NCBI RefSeq assembly: GCF_021390935.1
Contig: NZ_JAJPUI010000002.1
Coordinates: forward strand, 124,001 to 188,000
DNA from: Streptomyces sp. CC228A
Lineage (GTDB): Bacteria; Actinomycetota; Actinomycetes; Streptomycetales; Streptomycetaceae
DNA length: 64,000 nucleotides
Direction of reading: 5' to 3'
The notes under the pieces were generated by a model. That model was not told the origin of the DNA, did not search any database, and saw nothing but the letters and a program-made list of their open reading frames with translations. How positions within the stretch are numbered: position 1 is the stretch's first letter; each line of letters begins with the position of its first letter. This document shows, one piece after another, positions 28,308-39,961 of this stretch. The position numbers and the translations under genes were made by a program.

Positions 28308-28901
28308 TCACCGGGCCGCGCCGACGGCTTCCGGGATACGGAACGGCTTCCCGCAACTGCCGCACAGGATCGGCGCCTGGGCGAGCACCGAGGGGACGAC
28401 CCGGACATTGCGGCCGCAGTCGCACACCGCCTTGACCCGCACGCCGCCGCCGGAGGAGCCGTGCCGGGCGGCGGGCCCGCGGAAGGAGCGCTTGGTGTCG
28501 GCGGCCGTCGCGGCGCTGTGCGCCTTGAGGGCGCGCTGCAGCCGCTCCATGGTGGGGCGGTAGCGGCGCTTCGCCTCGGGGCTGAGCGTGACCAGGGAGA
28601 AGCCGCTGCTGGGGTGGGGCTCCTCCGCGTGGTCCAGGCCCATCTCCTCGGCGATCGCCAGGAAGCGTCGGTTGTGGTAGCGGCCGGCGCGTGAGGTGTC
28701 GCGGACACCTCGCGCGGCGGCGATGCCGTGGACTGCCTCGTGGAGCAGTCGCTCGAAGGAGAGCTCGGCGCCGCAGGCGGACGACGACTCTCCGATCAGG
28801 GACTCTGGCGCGGCGAGATCGGGCAGCTCGGGGTGGTGCCGCTGAATGTCGGCCCACGCCTGTGCCAGTTCTGCGGCGAGGACAGGTGGTGTCGTGCTCA
28901 C
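28308..28901 (-). CDS. SprT-like HExxH zinc protein
   Basis: About 197 aa. It has the helix FERLLHEAVHGIAAARG, containing H-E-x-x-H, followed by a conserved RYHNRRFLAIAEEMGLDHAE stretch. The C-terminus has a zinc-ribbon-like pair, CDCGRN and CGSCGKPF. This resembles SprT/SprT-like metallopeptidase folds, but no substrate is known and activity is not assured. Start chosen at the GTG at 28901 (VSTTPPVLAAEL); an ATG at 28937 is an alternative, and neither has a strong ribosome site. It stands alone, 186 bp upstream of rpsP and in the same direction. Confidence 0.8.
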   Translation of the reverse strand: MSTTPPVLAAELAQAWADIQRHHPELPDLAAPESLIGESSSACGAELSFERLLHEAVHGIAAARGVRDTSRAGRYHNRRFLAIAEEMGLDHAEEPHPSSGFSLVTLSPEAKRRYRPTMERLQRALKAHSAATAADTKRSFRGPAARHGSSGGGVRVKAVCDCGRNVRVVPSVLAQAPILCGSCGKPFRIPEAVGAAR

Positions 28902-29476
28902 GTCGTGACAACGAGCCGGAGAGCCAGGGGGTTCCATTACGGGGCATCCCAAATAATTTGCACGTACCCGTCAGTTGCCGTTCATGCGTCCTGACGAGGG
29001 TCAGTGCGCTGATCTGCGGAGGATCTACCAGGTTCTGCGAGGAACTACCAGGAAGTGCAGGGGAGTACGGGGGTGTGCGGGGTGGTGCGGAGGATCGCGA
29101 TGCTCGCGGGCCGCAGCAGCGAGCGCCGGTTCCCCGGGCGGCCGGGCAGCCGCACGGTCCGCCGCACGGTGCTGAGCGGCGCCCGGTGCGTCCGCGGCCG
29201 GTGTTCGCGGAGGTGACAGTACCCGGGCGGCCCGGTGTGCGGGGCACCGGCCCGGCTTGCATGGCGGGATTCGCGCGGCGCCCTCACTATGGAACTGGTT
29301 CGTGCCGGGCCAGGGGGCGCACGACCGGAGCACGCGAGCATTGCGCTGCCCACCCCCTGGACGCGATGGCGAATGCGGAGTTCTCTGGCTTCACGGACGT
29401 GCGAGCGCGCACACGGGGGCTGTCAATCAGGGCACGGACGCACAGATGCACCTCTCGGCTGATTGGGGCGCTTTCG
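28902..29476. other. Spacer between two divergent genes, no gene seen
   Basis: 575 bp between the HExxH gene (minus) and the methyltransferase gene (plus). Frames through it on both strands lack start signals and family sequence. It presumably holds both promoters. No repeat, hairpin or known box stands out apart from a short less GC-rich stretch around 28945-28985 (AAATAATTTGCACG). Confidence 0.5.
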
Positions 29477-30364
29477 ATGACACCTATGCTCGTCCAGCAC
29501 CACCCCCACCCGGCCCCGGCCTCCCCGGCGCCGTCGCGTGCGCCGAGCCGCGCCCGCGACTGGGCGGAGATCCAGGAGCGGATGCTGGTGCCGCTCTACG
29601 AAGCGGTGTACGAGCACCTGGAGGTCGGCACCGGGACGCGGCTCCTGGGTCTCGGCTGCGGCTCGGGGCTCGCCCTGCTCATGGCCGCCACGCGCGGGGC
29701 GCAGGTCACCGGGGTGGACACGGACCACGCACGCGTGGACCTGGCCAGGCAGCGGCTGCTGCCGGATCCCGGGGCGCATCCCGGGCCCGGCGGCGGGCCC
29801 GGGATGAGACTGGAGACCGCGCTGCTCTACGGCGGGCCCGACGAGGCGGCGCAGGCCGCCGATCCCGCCCGTCCTGCGTACAACCTCGTCACGGCGCTTC
29901 AGCCGATCGGGTGCACCGCGGACGACGCGGAGGGGCTGGTGCCCACGCTGCGCGCGGCCGCCCGCCTCGCCGAGCGGGGCAGCGCCGTCGTCCTGGCGGG
30001 CTGGGGCCCTCCGGAGCGCTGCGCGACCACCGGGGTGCTGCGGGTCGCCGGCCGCCTCACCGAGCGGTTGCGGCCGCAGGACGCCTGGCGTCCCGCGCTG
30101 CGCGACGAACTGGAGGACGTCGCCGCGCGGGCGGGCCTGCGGCCGGACGGCTCGGGGCGCGTGTCCTGCCCCTTCGGCTACGCCGACACGGACAGCGCCG
30201 TACGCGGCCTGCTGTCGACCGGGCACTTCGATGCGGCGGTACGGGCCTGCGACCTGGCGACGGTGGAGAAGGAGATCACCGAGGCGCTGCACCCGCATGT
30301 CCGCCCCGACGGCACGGTGTGGATGTCGAACGTGTTCCGGTACCTCGTCGCCAGGATCCCGTAG
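29477..30364 (+). CDS. SAM-dependent methyltransferase, class I
   Basis: 295 aa. The Rossmann motif I is LLGLGCGSGLALLMAATRG, followed by motif II VTGVDTDHARVDLARQR. A Pro-rich N-terminus precedes the domain, and the C-terminal third is Leu/Arg-rich and helical. The substrate cannot be told from the sequence. The ATG at 29477 (MTPMLVQHH) is chosen, with a weak GGGGCG site. The frame is open upstream to 28691, but that part reads as G+C-driven noise. The gene converges on ffh across a 41 nt palindrome. Confidence 0.82.
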   Translation: MTPMLVQHHPHPAPASPAPSRAPSRARDWAEIQERMLVPLYEAVYEHLEVGTGTRLLGLGCGSGLALLMAATRGAQVTGVDTDHARVDLARQRLLPDPGAHPGPGGGPGMRLETALLYGGPDEAAQAADPARPAYNLVTALQPIGCTADDAEGLVPTLRAAARLAERGSAVVLAGWGPPERCATTGVLRVAGRLTERLRPQDAWRPALRDELEDVAARAGLRPDGSGRVSCPFGYADTDSAVRGLLSTGHFDAAVRACDLATVEKEITEALHPHVRPDGTVWMSNVFRYLVARIP

Positions 30365-30491
30365 CGGGTCCGCGGACGAGGGCGGGGCGGCGGGGGGCCG
30401 CCCCTACCCGGCATTCGCCCGTTCGACCGGCCGCCCACCCGGCGGCCGCGGGCGGGCGTACGTGACCTGCGACGGCCCCGATTGCCGGTAC

Positions 30492-30532
30492 GCGTAAGGG
30501 GTGCCCCTCCCAGGGAGGGGCACCCCTTACGC
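30492..30532. terminator. Bidirectional terminator (41 nt near-perfect palindrome)
   Basis: Twenty bp arms, 30492-30511 and 30513-30532, are exact reverse complements around a single A, so the loop is formed by the central CCC-A-GGG bases. It lies between the convergent methyltransferase and ffh genes, 44 bp after the ffh stop, so it should end transcription from both sides. Confidence 0.85.
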
Positions 30533-30576
30533 GCAGGCAGGTCGTGCGGGCGCAGGGCCCTTGCGGTGCCGGGCCG

Positions 30577-32136
30577 TCAGCCCATGAACTTCTTGAACTC
30601 GTCCGGCAGATCGAAGTCCTTGCCCGGCTCGCCCGGCGGCAGCCCGAACGCCGCGCCGGCCTGCTGGGCCTGCGCCTGCTCGCGGCGCTCGGCAGCCGCC
30701 TGCTCCTCGGCCTTCCGCTTCATCGGGTTGCCGCTGCGGCGCTTGCCCTTGGCCTGCTTCTGCTGCTTCTTCTGCCGGCCGGGGCCGCCGCCCATGCCCG
30801 GGATGCCCGGCATGCCCGGCATCCCGCCGCCCTGCGCCATGCGGGACATCATCTTGCGGGCCTCGAAGAACCGCTCGACGAGCGACTTGACGGCGCTGAC
30901 GTCCACACCGGAGCCCTTGGCGATGCGGGCGCGGCGGGAGCCGTTGAGGATCGTGGGGTCCTGGCGCTCGGCCGGGGTCATCGACTTGATGATGGCCGCG
31001 GTGCGGTCCACGTCCCGCTCGTCGATGTTGTTGATCTGCTCCCGCATCTGGGCCATGCCGGGCAGCATGCCGAGCAGCTTCGAGATGCTGCCCATCTTCC
31101 GGACCTGCTCCATCTGGGCCAGGAAGTCGTCGAGGGTGAAGTCCTTGCCCTTGCTGCTCGCCAGTTTGGAGGCCATCTTGGCGGCCTCTTCCTGGCTGAA
31201 CGTCTGCTCCGCCTTCTCGATGAGCGACAGGACGTCGCCCATGCCGAGGATGCGGGACGCCATGCGGTCCGGGTGGAACGCGTCGAAGTCGTCCAGCTTC
31301 TCGCCGTTGGAGGCGAACATGATCTGGCGGCCGGTGACGTGCGCGATGGAGAGCGCGGCACCGCCGCGGGCGTCGCCGTCGAGCTTCGACAGGACGACGC
31401 CGTCGAAGCCGACGCCGTCGCGGAAGGCCTCCGCCGTGTTGACGGCGTCCTGGCCGATCATGGCGTCGACGACGAAGAGGATCTCGTCGGGGGAGACCGC
31501 GTCCCGGATGTCCGCGGCCTGCTGCATCATCTCCTGGTCGATGCCCAGGCGGCCGGCGGTGTCGACGATCACGATGTCGAACTGCTTGGTCCGCGCGTAC
31601 TCGATCGAGTCCTTCGCGACCTGGACCGGGTCGCCGACGCCGTTGCCCGGCTCCGGGGCGTAGATGCCGACACCGGCACGCTCGGCGACGACGCTGAGCT
31701 GGTTGACGGCGTTGGGCCGCTGGAGGTCGCAGGCGACGAGCAGCGGGGTGTGGCCCTGGCCCTTGAGCCACCGGCCGAGCTTCCCTGCGAGCGTGGTCTT
31801 GCCGGCGCCCTGGAGGCCGGCGAGCATGATCACGGTCGGAGGCTGCTTGGCGAAGCGGAGCCGGCGGGTCTCGCCGCCGAGGATGCCCACCAGCTCGTCG
31901 TTGACGATCTTGATGAACTGCTGGCTGGGGTTGAGCGCCTTGGACACCTCCGCCCCCAGCGCCCGCTCCTTCACACTCTTGATGAAGGCGCGCACGACGG
32001 GCAGGGCGACATCCGCCTCGAGCAGCGCGATACGGATCTCACGTGCCGTGGCGTCGATGTCGGCCTCGCTGAGGCGACCTTTGCCCCTGAGGTTCTTGAA
32101 AGTCGCGCTGAGGCGGTCGGAGAGCGTATCGAACAC
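30577..32136 (-). CDS. ffh: Signal recognition particle protein Ffh (SRP54)
   Basis: GTPase of the signal recognition particle (519 aa), which delivers nascent membrane proteins to FtsY. The N domain starts MFDTLSDRLSATFKNLRGKG. G-domain motifs are Walker A LAGLQGAGKTT, DTAGRLGIDQEM and LSKLDGDARGG. A Met-rich M domain follows (RKMGSISKLLGMLPG and MPGMPGIPGMGG), with a Lys/Arg-rich Streptomyces-type tail. Start ATG at 32136. FtsY, its receptor, is at 40-41 kb in this window. Confidence 0.97.
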   Translation of the reverse strand: MFDTLSDRLSATFKNLRGKGRLSEADIDATAREIRIALLEADVALPVVRAFIKSVKERALGAEVSKALNPSQQFIKIVNDELVGILGGETRRLRFAKQPPTVIMLAGLQGAGKTTLAGKLGRWLKGQGHTPLLVACDLQRPNAVNQLSVVAERAGVGIYAPEPGNGVGDPVQVAKDSIEYARTKQFDIVIVDTAGRLGIDQEMMQQAADIRDAVSPDEILFVVDAMIGQDAVNTAEAFRDGVGFDGVVLSKLDGDARGGAALSIAHVTGRQIMFASNGEKLDDFDAFHPDRMASRILGMGDVLSLIEKAEQTFSQEEAAKMASKLASSKGKDFTLDDFLAQMEQVRKMGSISKLLGMLPGMAQMREQINNIDERDVDRTAAIIKSMTPAERQDPTILNGSRRARIAKGSGVDVSAVKSLVERFFEARKMMSRMAQGGGMPGMPGIPGMGGGPGRQKKQQKQAKGKRRSGNPMKRKAEEQAAAERREQAQAQQAGAAFGLPPGEPGKDFDLPDEFKKFMG

Positions 32137-32536
32137 GGCGGTCGCGGATCCTCGGGTCTAGGGGGCAAGCGGACAGTCGGAGTCAAGGGTATCCGGCCGC
32201 GCGACGAGGATGCCCTCGCCCGCCGGATCCGACGGGCGGGGGCGCGTCCCCCGCGTACGCGGAAGAGACGCCACCGCGCGGGGCACCGCCACCGCGGTCC
32301 CGGGCCCCCGCCCCCCACCCGAGCCACCCAAGCCACCCGAGCCACCCGAGCCACCCGAGCCACCCAAGCCACCCAAGCCACCCAAGCCACCCCAGCCAAC
32401 CAAGCCACCCAAGCCACCCAAGCCACCCAAGCCACCCAAGCCACCCAAGCCACCCGAGCCACCCGAGCCACCCGAGCCACCCGAGCCACCCGAGCCACCC
32501 GAGCCACCCGAGCGGAACGGCCGACGCACTGTCCGG
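32137..32536. other. ffh-glnD spacer with minisatellite
   Basis: 400 bp without a supported gene between glnD (downstream end) and ffh. Half of it is the 9 bp tandem repeat described separately; the remainder (32137-32314 and 32513-32536) shows no gene or clear promoter. Confidence 0.6.
32315..32512. repeat. Minisatellite: 22 tandem copies of a 9 bp unit
   Basis: 198 bp made of exactly 22 units CCACCCGAG or CCACCCAAG, with single variants CCACCCCAG and CCAACCAAG next to each other near the middle. GAG and AAG forms occur in blocks (one GAG, one AAG, three GAG, three AAG, two variants, five AAG, seven GAG), which fits slippage-driven block expansion. Read on the plus strand it would encode Pro-Pro-Glu/Lys repeats, but no gene start or family sequence supports translation. 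Confidence 0.95.
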
Positions 32537-35012
32537 TCACGCCGTCGACAGCGCCTGTTCCAGTCCCCTGGCGACTTCCGCCGCCTCCTCGCCCGCGAGC
32601 GGTGTGCCGTCGCCCCTGGTCACGTAGACGGTGTCCACCGCGTTCGCGCCCAGCGTGCTCACGTGCGCGCTGCGCACCCGGACGGCGGCGCCCTCCAGCG
32701 CCCGGCCGATCCGGTGCAGCAGCCCGGGGGCGTCCTGGGCCCGCACCTCGATGACCGTCGCGCGGGCGGCGGAGCCCGCGGGGGCGACCGTCACCCGAGG
32801 CGGTGGGGCCGGGACCCCCGCCGCCTCGGGTACGCGGCGTCCCGCTCGGCCAGCCGGGCCGCGACGTCCAGGGACCCGTCCAGTACCCGCACCAGGTCGG
32901 CGCGCAGCCGCGCGGCCTGCGGGAGGGAGCCGTACTCCGCGGCGACCCGCCAGTTGAGGACCAGCACGGCGGGGCCGCCGAAGGAGGGGTCCAGGTCGAT
33001 GGCGCGGAGGTCGGCCGAGCGCACGGTGAGCCGGTGCAGGGCGAGGACGCCGGCGACGGCCGGGAGGACGCCCGGCTGGTCGGGCAGGGCGATGAGCAGC
33101 TCCACGCCGACCGGTTCGGGTGCGCCGTCCTGCGGGGCCGCTTCGGCGTGCAGGTCCAGCACGGGTTCGCCGGTCCGCAGGGCCTCCACGGCGAGCCGCT
33201 CCTCCGCGGCGCCGGGCGCCGCGGGCCGGGCCACCTGCGGGATGTCCCCCGCGAGGGCGCCGGCCACCCGCTTGACGAGGTCGGCGACCAGGGAGGCCCG
33301 CCACGAGGACCAGGCGGCCGGGCCGGTCGCCAGGGCGTCCGCCTCCGTCAGGGCGTGCAGCAGCTCAAGGGTCGACAGGGACCCGACGGCCTTCGCGACC
33401 GACTCGACGGTGGCCGGGTCGTCGAGGTCCCGGCGCGTGGCAGTCTCGACGAGGAGCAGGTGGTGCCGGACGAGGACGGCGACGACGTCGGCGTCCGCGG
33501 CGTCGAAGCCGATGCGCACGGCGGTGTCCCGGGCGATGGCCTCGCCGGCGAGGGAGTGGTCGCCTGGCCGGCCCTTGCCGATGTCGTGCAGGAGGGCGGC
33601 GACGAGCAGCAGGTCCGGGCGGCCGACGCGGCGGGTGAGGGCGGCGGCGCGCACCGCCGTCTCGACGAGGTGGCGGTCGACGGTCCAGGTGTGGACGGGG
33701 TTGCGCTGGGGCCGGCACCGGACGCGCTCCCAGTCGGGGAGGAGGCGGGTGACCAGGCCCTCCGCTTCGAGTGCCTCCCAGACCGCGAGGGTCGGCTCGC
33801 CCGCGCCGAGCAGGGTGATGAGCTGCTCTCGGGCCTCCGCGGGCCAGGGTGCGGGGAGGGGTTTCGCGGCGGTCGCGAGGTGCCGTACGGCGTGCCGGGA
33901 CAGCGGCAGGCCCGCCTGGGCCGCTGCGGCGGCGGCGCGCAGCGGGAGGACGGGGTCGCGTTCCGGGCGGGCGGTGCGGGCGAGGACGGCTTCGCCGTCC
34001 ATCTCCACCACGCCTTCGGCGAGGGGGGTGCGTTCCGGCGGGGGTTTCGCGCCGCCCAGGAGGGCGCGCAGGCGGGGGCGGGCGGAGCGGGCGCGCAGGA
34101 CGCGCTGGACGTCGCGCCAGGTGACGTCGGAGGCGTAGGCGATGGTGCGGCCCGCTTCGTAGACCTGCCGCAGCAGGGCGTCGGCGTCCGGGACGCCGAG
34201 GGCCGAGGCGACCTGGTCCTGCTCCTGGAGGGCGAGGCGGTCGGTGGCGCGGCCGGTGGTGAGGTGCAGGGCGTCGCGGGTGTCGAGGAGGGTGCGGGTG
34301 GCGTCGGCGAGGCCGTCGCGGGGGCGTCGGCGAGCCAGGAGGCGGCGACGGCGCGCAGGGCGGTGGCGTCGCGCAGGCCGCCGCGGGACTCCTTGAGGTC
34401 CGGTTCCAGCAGGTGGGGCAGTTCCCCGGTGCGTTCGGCGCGCTCCCGGCAGAGTTCGCGCAGGGCGGGGAGGCGGACGGGGGCCTGGTTGCGCCAGTCG
34501 GCGAGGACGGTGGTGCGCAGTGCGGCGACGAGGCCGCGGTCGCCGGCGAGGGGCCGCGCGTCGAGGAGGCCGAGCTGGACTTTCAGGTCGTCGGCCGCGG
34601 TCTTCCTGGCCTCGGCGGGGGTGCGTACGGAGTGGTCGAGGGCGAGGCCGAGGTCCCAGACGGGGTACCAGACGCGGTCGGCGACGGCGGCTACGGCGGC
34701 GGGGTCGGCGGTGCCGTCGTGGAGGAGCAGCAGGTCGAGGTCGCTGCGGGGCGAGAGCGCGCCGCGGCCGTAGCCGCCGACGGCGACGAGGGCGGTGCCG
34801 CGGGGCGGGGCGGCGGCGGCGAAGAGGGCGGCCAGCCAGTGGTCGGTGAGGCGGGCCAGCTCGGCACGGCGCGACGGCCCGGGCCGGGCCTCCTGGTGGA
34901 GGAGGCTCAGCCGGGCCGCCGCGTAGCCGCCGGGTCCCGAGTGTTCGGTTCCTGAGGTTCCCGAGGTCTCTGACATGCCTGAGGTTCCTGAGGTGTGGTC
35001 GATGCTCGACAC
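32537..35012 (-). CDS. glnD: PII nucleotidylyltransferase GlnD, two frameshifts
   Basis: Modifies PII in response to nitrogen; in Streptomyces coelicolor GlnD adenylylates GlnK at Tyr51. The domain order is complete: nucleotidyltransferase with ALVAVGGYGRGALSPRSDLD, linker, HD domain with LLHDIGKGRPGDHS, then two ACT domains (VELLIALPDQPGVLPAVAGV and IEVRAQDAPGLLHRIGRAL). The reading frame shifts near 34320-34324 and near 32815-32819, each time in a five-base G/C run that needs one more base. The GTG at 35012 has a GGAG ribosome site and follows the glnK stop by 11 bp. About 825 codons, the normal size. Probably intact in reality. Confidence 0.9.
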
Positions 35013-35023
35013 CCGGCAGCTCC

Positions 35024-37101
<2,078 letters not shown>

Positions 37102-38571
37102 TCAGACCGCTTCCGCGGACTCCGGGAGTTCGGTGGCGAGCTTCTCGGTGAGGTGGACGACTTCCTGCAGGTCCCCGAACTCCCGCGCGGCGTTGGCGAC
37201 GGTCTTGCGGAGCCGGGTGTTGACGCGCTCGGAGCGGACCCGCTTGGCGACCGTGAGGGCCTGCTCGGCGCGGACGGCGGCCTGCTCGGGCTCCCGCTTG
37301 AGGAGGTGGACGGTGGCCATGCCCACGAGGTTGAGGGCGTAGGAGCGCTGGTGCTCATCGTCCGTGGAGAAGAGGTCGACGGCCCGCTGCATGACGGGTT
37401 CGGCGAGGGAGGCGTACGTGGGGCTGCGCCCGGCGACGTAGGCGAGGTCGCGGTACGAGTGGGAGTTCTCGCCGTTGAGCTCGGCCTCGGAGAAGAACCG
37501 GATCCAGTCGGGCTCGGGGTCGTCGTCGAGTGCGGCGTCGGCGAAGGTGTCCTCGGCCATGCGGACGGCGCGCTTGCACTTGCTGGGCTGCCCCATGTTG
37601 GCGTAGGCCCGGGCCTCCATCGCATACAGCATGGCCTGGGTCCGCGCGGTGGCGCAGTCGCGGCTGCCGTACTGGGCGAGGTGGATGAGTTCGAGGGCGT
37701 CGTCCGGCCGCCCGAGGTGGATCATCTGGCGGCTCATGGAGGAGAGGATGTACGAGCCGAGGGGCTTGTCGCCGGCCTCCTTGGCGGCGTGCAGGGCGAG
37801 CACGAAGTACTTCTGGGCCGTGGGCTGGAGGCCCACGTCGTAGCTCATCCAACCGGCCAGCTCGGCCAGTTCGGCGGCGCAGCGGAAGAGGCGCCGGGCG
37901 GTGGGGGCCGGGTGGGGTTCCTGGAGGAGGTCGGTGACCTCGTGGAGCTGCCCGACCACGGCCTTGCGGCGCAGTCCGCCGCCGCACTGGGCGTCCCAGG
38001 TGCGGAACATGACGGTGGTGGACTCCAGCATCTCCACTTCGGCCCTGGAGAGCTTGGGGCGGCGGCCGGCTCCGGCGGGCTCGACGCGGTCCGCGGCGGG
38101 GGCGGGTACCAGCCAGCGCTGCATGGGCTCGATGAGCGCGGGTCCGGCGGCGAGGGCGAGGGAGGTGCCGAGGAAGCCGCGGCGGGCGAGCATGAGGTCG
38201 CTGCGGGAGAACTCGCTGAGCAGCGACACGGTCTGGGGGCCGGCCCAGGGCAGGTCGACCCCGGAGACGGAGGGTGACTGGTGTGCGGGGCGCAGGCCGA
38301 GGTCCTCGATGCCGACGACCGCGCCGAACCGCTCGGAGAACAGCTCGGAGAGGATGCGCGGGATGGGCTCGCGGGGCTGCTCGCCGTCCAGCCAGCGCCG
38401 GACGCGCGAGGTGTCGGTGCTGATGTGGTGTGCGCCCATCTGGCGCGCCCTGCGGTTCACCTGCCGTGCGAGTTCGCCCTTCGACCAGCCGCTGCGCACG
38501 AACCACGAGCCGAGCTGCTCGTTCGGGCGCTTCCCGGTAGCCGTAGGACCGTCTGCGCCGCTGCCGCCCAC
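37102..38571 (-). CDS. nsdA: NsdA, negative regulator of sporulation and antibiotic production
   Basis: 489 aa as called. In S. coelicolor, nsdA lies next to amtB and its loss causes early sporulation and actinorhodin overproduction. The N-terminus has a helix-turn-helix-like SGWSKGELARQVNRRARQMG and VRRWLDGEQP. The middle and C-terminal parts hold TPR-like helical repeats (YFVLALHAAKEAGDKPLGSY; ALELIHLAQYGSRDCATART; VMQRAVDLFSTDDEHQRSYA). A Tat-like RRGFLGTSLALAAGPALI stretch inside is unlikely to be a signal. Start chosen at the GTG at 38571; the frame is open to 38868, so other GTG starts are possible. Confidence 0.88.
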   Translation of the reverse strand: MGGSGADGPTATGKRPNEQLGSWFVRSGWSKGELARQVNRRARQMGAHHISTDTSRVRRWLDGEQPREPIPRILSELFSERFGAVVGIEDLGLRPAHQSPSVSGVDLPWAGPQTVSLLSEFSRSDLMLARRGFLGTSLALAAGPALIEPMQRWLVPAPAADRVEPAGAGRRPKLSRAEVEMLESTTVMFRTWDAQCGGGLRRKAVVGQLHEVTDLLQEPHPAPTARRLFRCAAELAELAGWMSYDVGLQPTAQKYFVLALHAAKEAGDKPLGSYILSSMSRQMIHLGRPDDALELIHLAQYGSRDCATARTQAMLYAMEARAYANMGQPSKCKRAVRMAEDTFADAALDDDPEPDWIRFFSEAELNGENSHSYRDLAYVAGRSPTYASLAEPVMQRAVDLFSTDDEHQRSYALNLVGMATVHLLKREPEQAAVRAEQALTVAKRVRSERVNTRLRKTVANAAREFGDLQEVVHLTEKLATELPESAEAV

Positions 38572-39010
38572 TGGAAGGCCCCCATCTGCCGTGTCGCCGT
38601 GTTGCCGAACCCTTGTCAGATTGCCGTGTGCCGTGGGCCGCTGTCCGGGAACCCTCCCCTTCACGCCGCCCCGCACGGGAATCCGCTTGCCTCCGGCATA
38701 CCCATGAGCCGGAACGCTACCCGGAGTTCGTGCACCGAAAGTAATCCTACGATCACCCGCCCCGCGAGCCCGTTTCGCTAAACGCCACCATTCGCCACCC
38801 CTTCGAATGAACGCGCGGAGCACGGGGCGCGATTGACTGGGCATACGGCGATCGGGAGCCGGGCGCACTGAGGTGTACGGCCAGCGCGCGCGGGGTCACA
38901 CACCACCGCGACCGCTTCTGCGTACCACCCGAACGAGGGACAGCACAACGCAGTGTCACGCCGGCACTCCGAGTCGTAACCACCGGCGAGTTCGACCCGT
39001 TGGAGGGGGC
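38572..39010. other. Divergent promoter region nsdA / prim-pol gene
   Basis: 439 bp between divergently transcribed genes. The nsdA frame stays open in the first 300 bp but shows no family sequence. The lower-G+C patch 38770-38815 (with TTCGCTAAACG and CCCTTCGAATG) is the most likely promoter area. No known operator recognised. Confidence 0.5.
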
Positions 39011-39703
39011 ATGGGCTTCACGATCGGCGGCACGCGCATCCGCGACAGGCGTTCCGGGTGGACGGGATTCACCGGTTTCACGGCGTTCACGGCGTCCCGC
39101 CGGCGGGCGGCCCGCTCGGCGGAGTGCACGGCGGCGGCGGAGTACACCGGTCTGTGGGGCTGGGACGTCGTGCCGGGTGCCCGCGCCTCGGCAGGCGAGT
39201 GCTCCTGCGGTGACACCGCGTGCACGGCTCCCGGGGCGCACCCGCTGGGCTTCGCGCCGGTGGTCCCGGCCGGCGCGCCGCTGGACGTGGTCGCGCAGAC
39301 CTGGTCGCGGTTCCCGGGTGCGGCGCTGATGCTTCCGGTGGGGCGGGCGTTCGACGTCCTGGAGGTGGCGGAGGAGGCGGGCCGCAGGGCGCTGGTGCGG
39401 CTGGAGCGGATGGGCCTGCCGGTGGGGCCCGTGTGCGTGACGCCCACCGGCCGGGTGCGGTTCTTCGTGGCGCCCGGGGCGGCGGCGGAGCTTCCGCGGC
39501 TGCTGTACCGGATGGGCTGGGAGGACGCGGACCTGGACCTGCGGTGCCTGGGGCCGGGCGCGTACGTGACGGCGCCGCCGTCGGACCTGGGCGGTCTGGG
39601 CCCGGTCGGCTGGCTGCGGCCCCCGTCCCTGGACGCGCCGCACACGCCTCCGCAGGCGCGGCTGCTGCTGGGCACCCTGGCGTACATCTGCCACCGCGCG
39701 TGA
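39011..39703 (+). CDS. Primase-polymerase-domain-like protein
   Basis: 230 aa. Contains AEYTGLWGWDVVPGARASAG, CSCGDTACTAPGAHPLGFAP (Cys-rich, like the zinc-binding start of the bifunctional prim-pol domain), and LMLPVGRAFDVLEVAEEAGR. The conserved Streptomyces orthologue next to nsdA is annotated as a bifunctional DNA primase/polymerase N-terminal domain protein, but the acidic catalytic triad is not obvious here, so activity is uncertain. ATG at 39011 with a GGAGGGG ribosome site. Divergent from nsdA, convergent with ftsY. Confidence 0.85.
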   Translation: MGFTIGGTRIRDRRSGWTGFTGFTAFTASRRRAARSAECTAAAEYTGLWGWDVVPGARASAGECSCGDTACTAPGAHPLGFAPVVPAGAPLDVVAQTWSRFPGAALMLPVGRAFDVLEVAEEAGRRALVRLERMGLPVGPVCVTPTGRVRFFVAPGAAAELPRLLYRMGWEDADLDLRCLGPGAYVTAPPSDLGGLGPVGWLRPPSLDAPHTPPQARLLLGTLAYICHRA

Positions 39704-39766
39704 CCCCGCGGGCCCGGCGCTGAGGCCGAAGGCCCCGCTCGGGCACGCAAGGAACGCCCCGGCCGG

Positions 39767-39890
39767 GGCTCCTCCGTACGGAAATCCCGGCGCTCCTCGG
39801 TACGGAAATCCCGGGGCTCCTCCGTGCGGAAAGCCCTGGCACTCCCCCGGACGGAAGCCCGCTCCCCCGTACGAAAGCCCCGGTGCTCCG
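39767..39890. repeat. Degenerate tandem repeat, about five copies of 24 bp
   Basis: Units of the form GCTCCTCCGTACGGAAATCC plus CGG recur at about 39768, 39792, 39815, 39840 and 39861, drifting in sequence. They lie between the prim-pol gene and the ftsY terminator. No gene is supported here. Confidence 0.65.
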
Positions 39891-39937
39891 CTGGGCGCCT
39901 CCCCTGAGCGGGGAGGCGGCCGACGGAGCGCCGGGGC
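39877..39937. terminator. Hairpin between convergent prim-pol gene and ftsY
   Basis: Outer arms of 14 bp (39877-39890 with 39924-39937, one G-U pair) enclose an inner 8 bp stem GCCTCCCC/GGGGAGGC (39897-39904 with 39910-39917). Its place, 24 bp past the ftsY stop and between convergent genes, marks it as a bidirectional terminator. Confidence 0.8.
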
Positions 39938-39961
39938 CGGGGTCTTCGGAGGAGGCGGCGG

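Noticed and set aside
28691..29476. N-terminal extension of the methyltransferase
   Set aside because: No ribosome site and no family sequence; it overlaps the divergent gene.
32315..32512. CRISPR array or coding PPE/PPK repeat
   Set aside because: Units are 9 bp without spacers and there are no cas genes. As protein it would be antisense to glnD-side DNA with no start or domain.
32210..34138. Plus-strand ORF through the minisatellite into glnD
   Set aside because: It is Arg/Ser/Pro noise opposite the GlnD domains.
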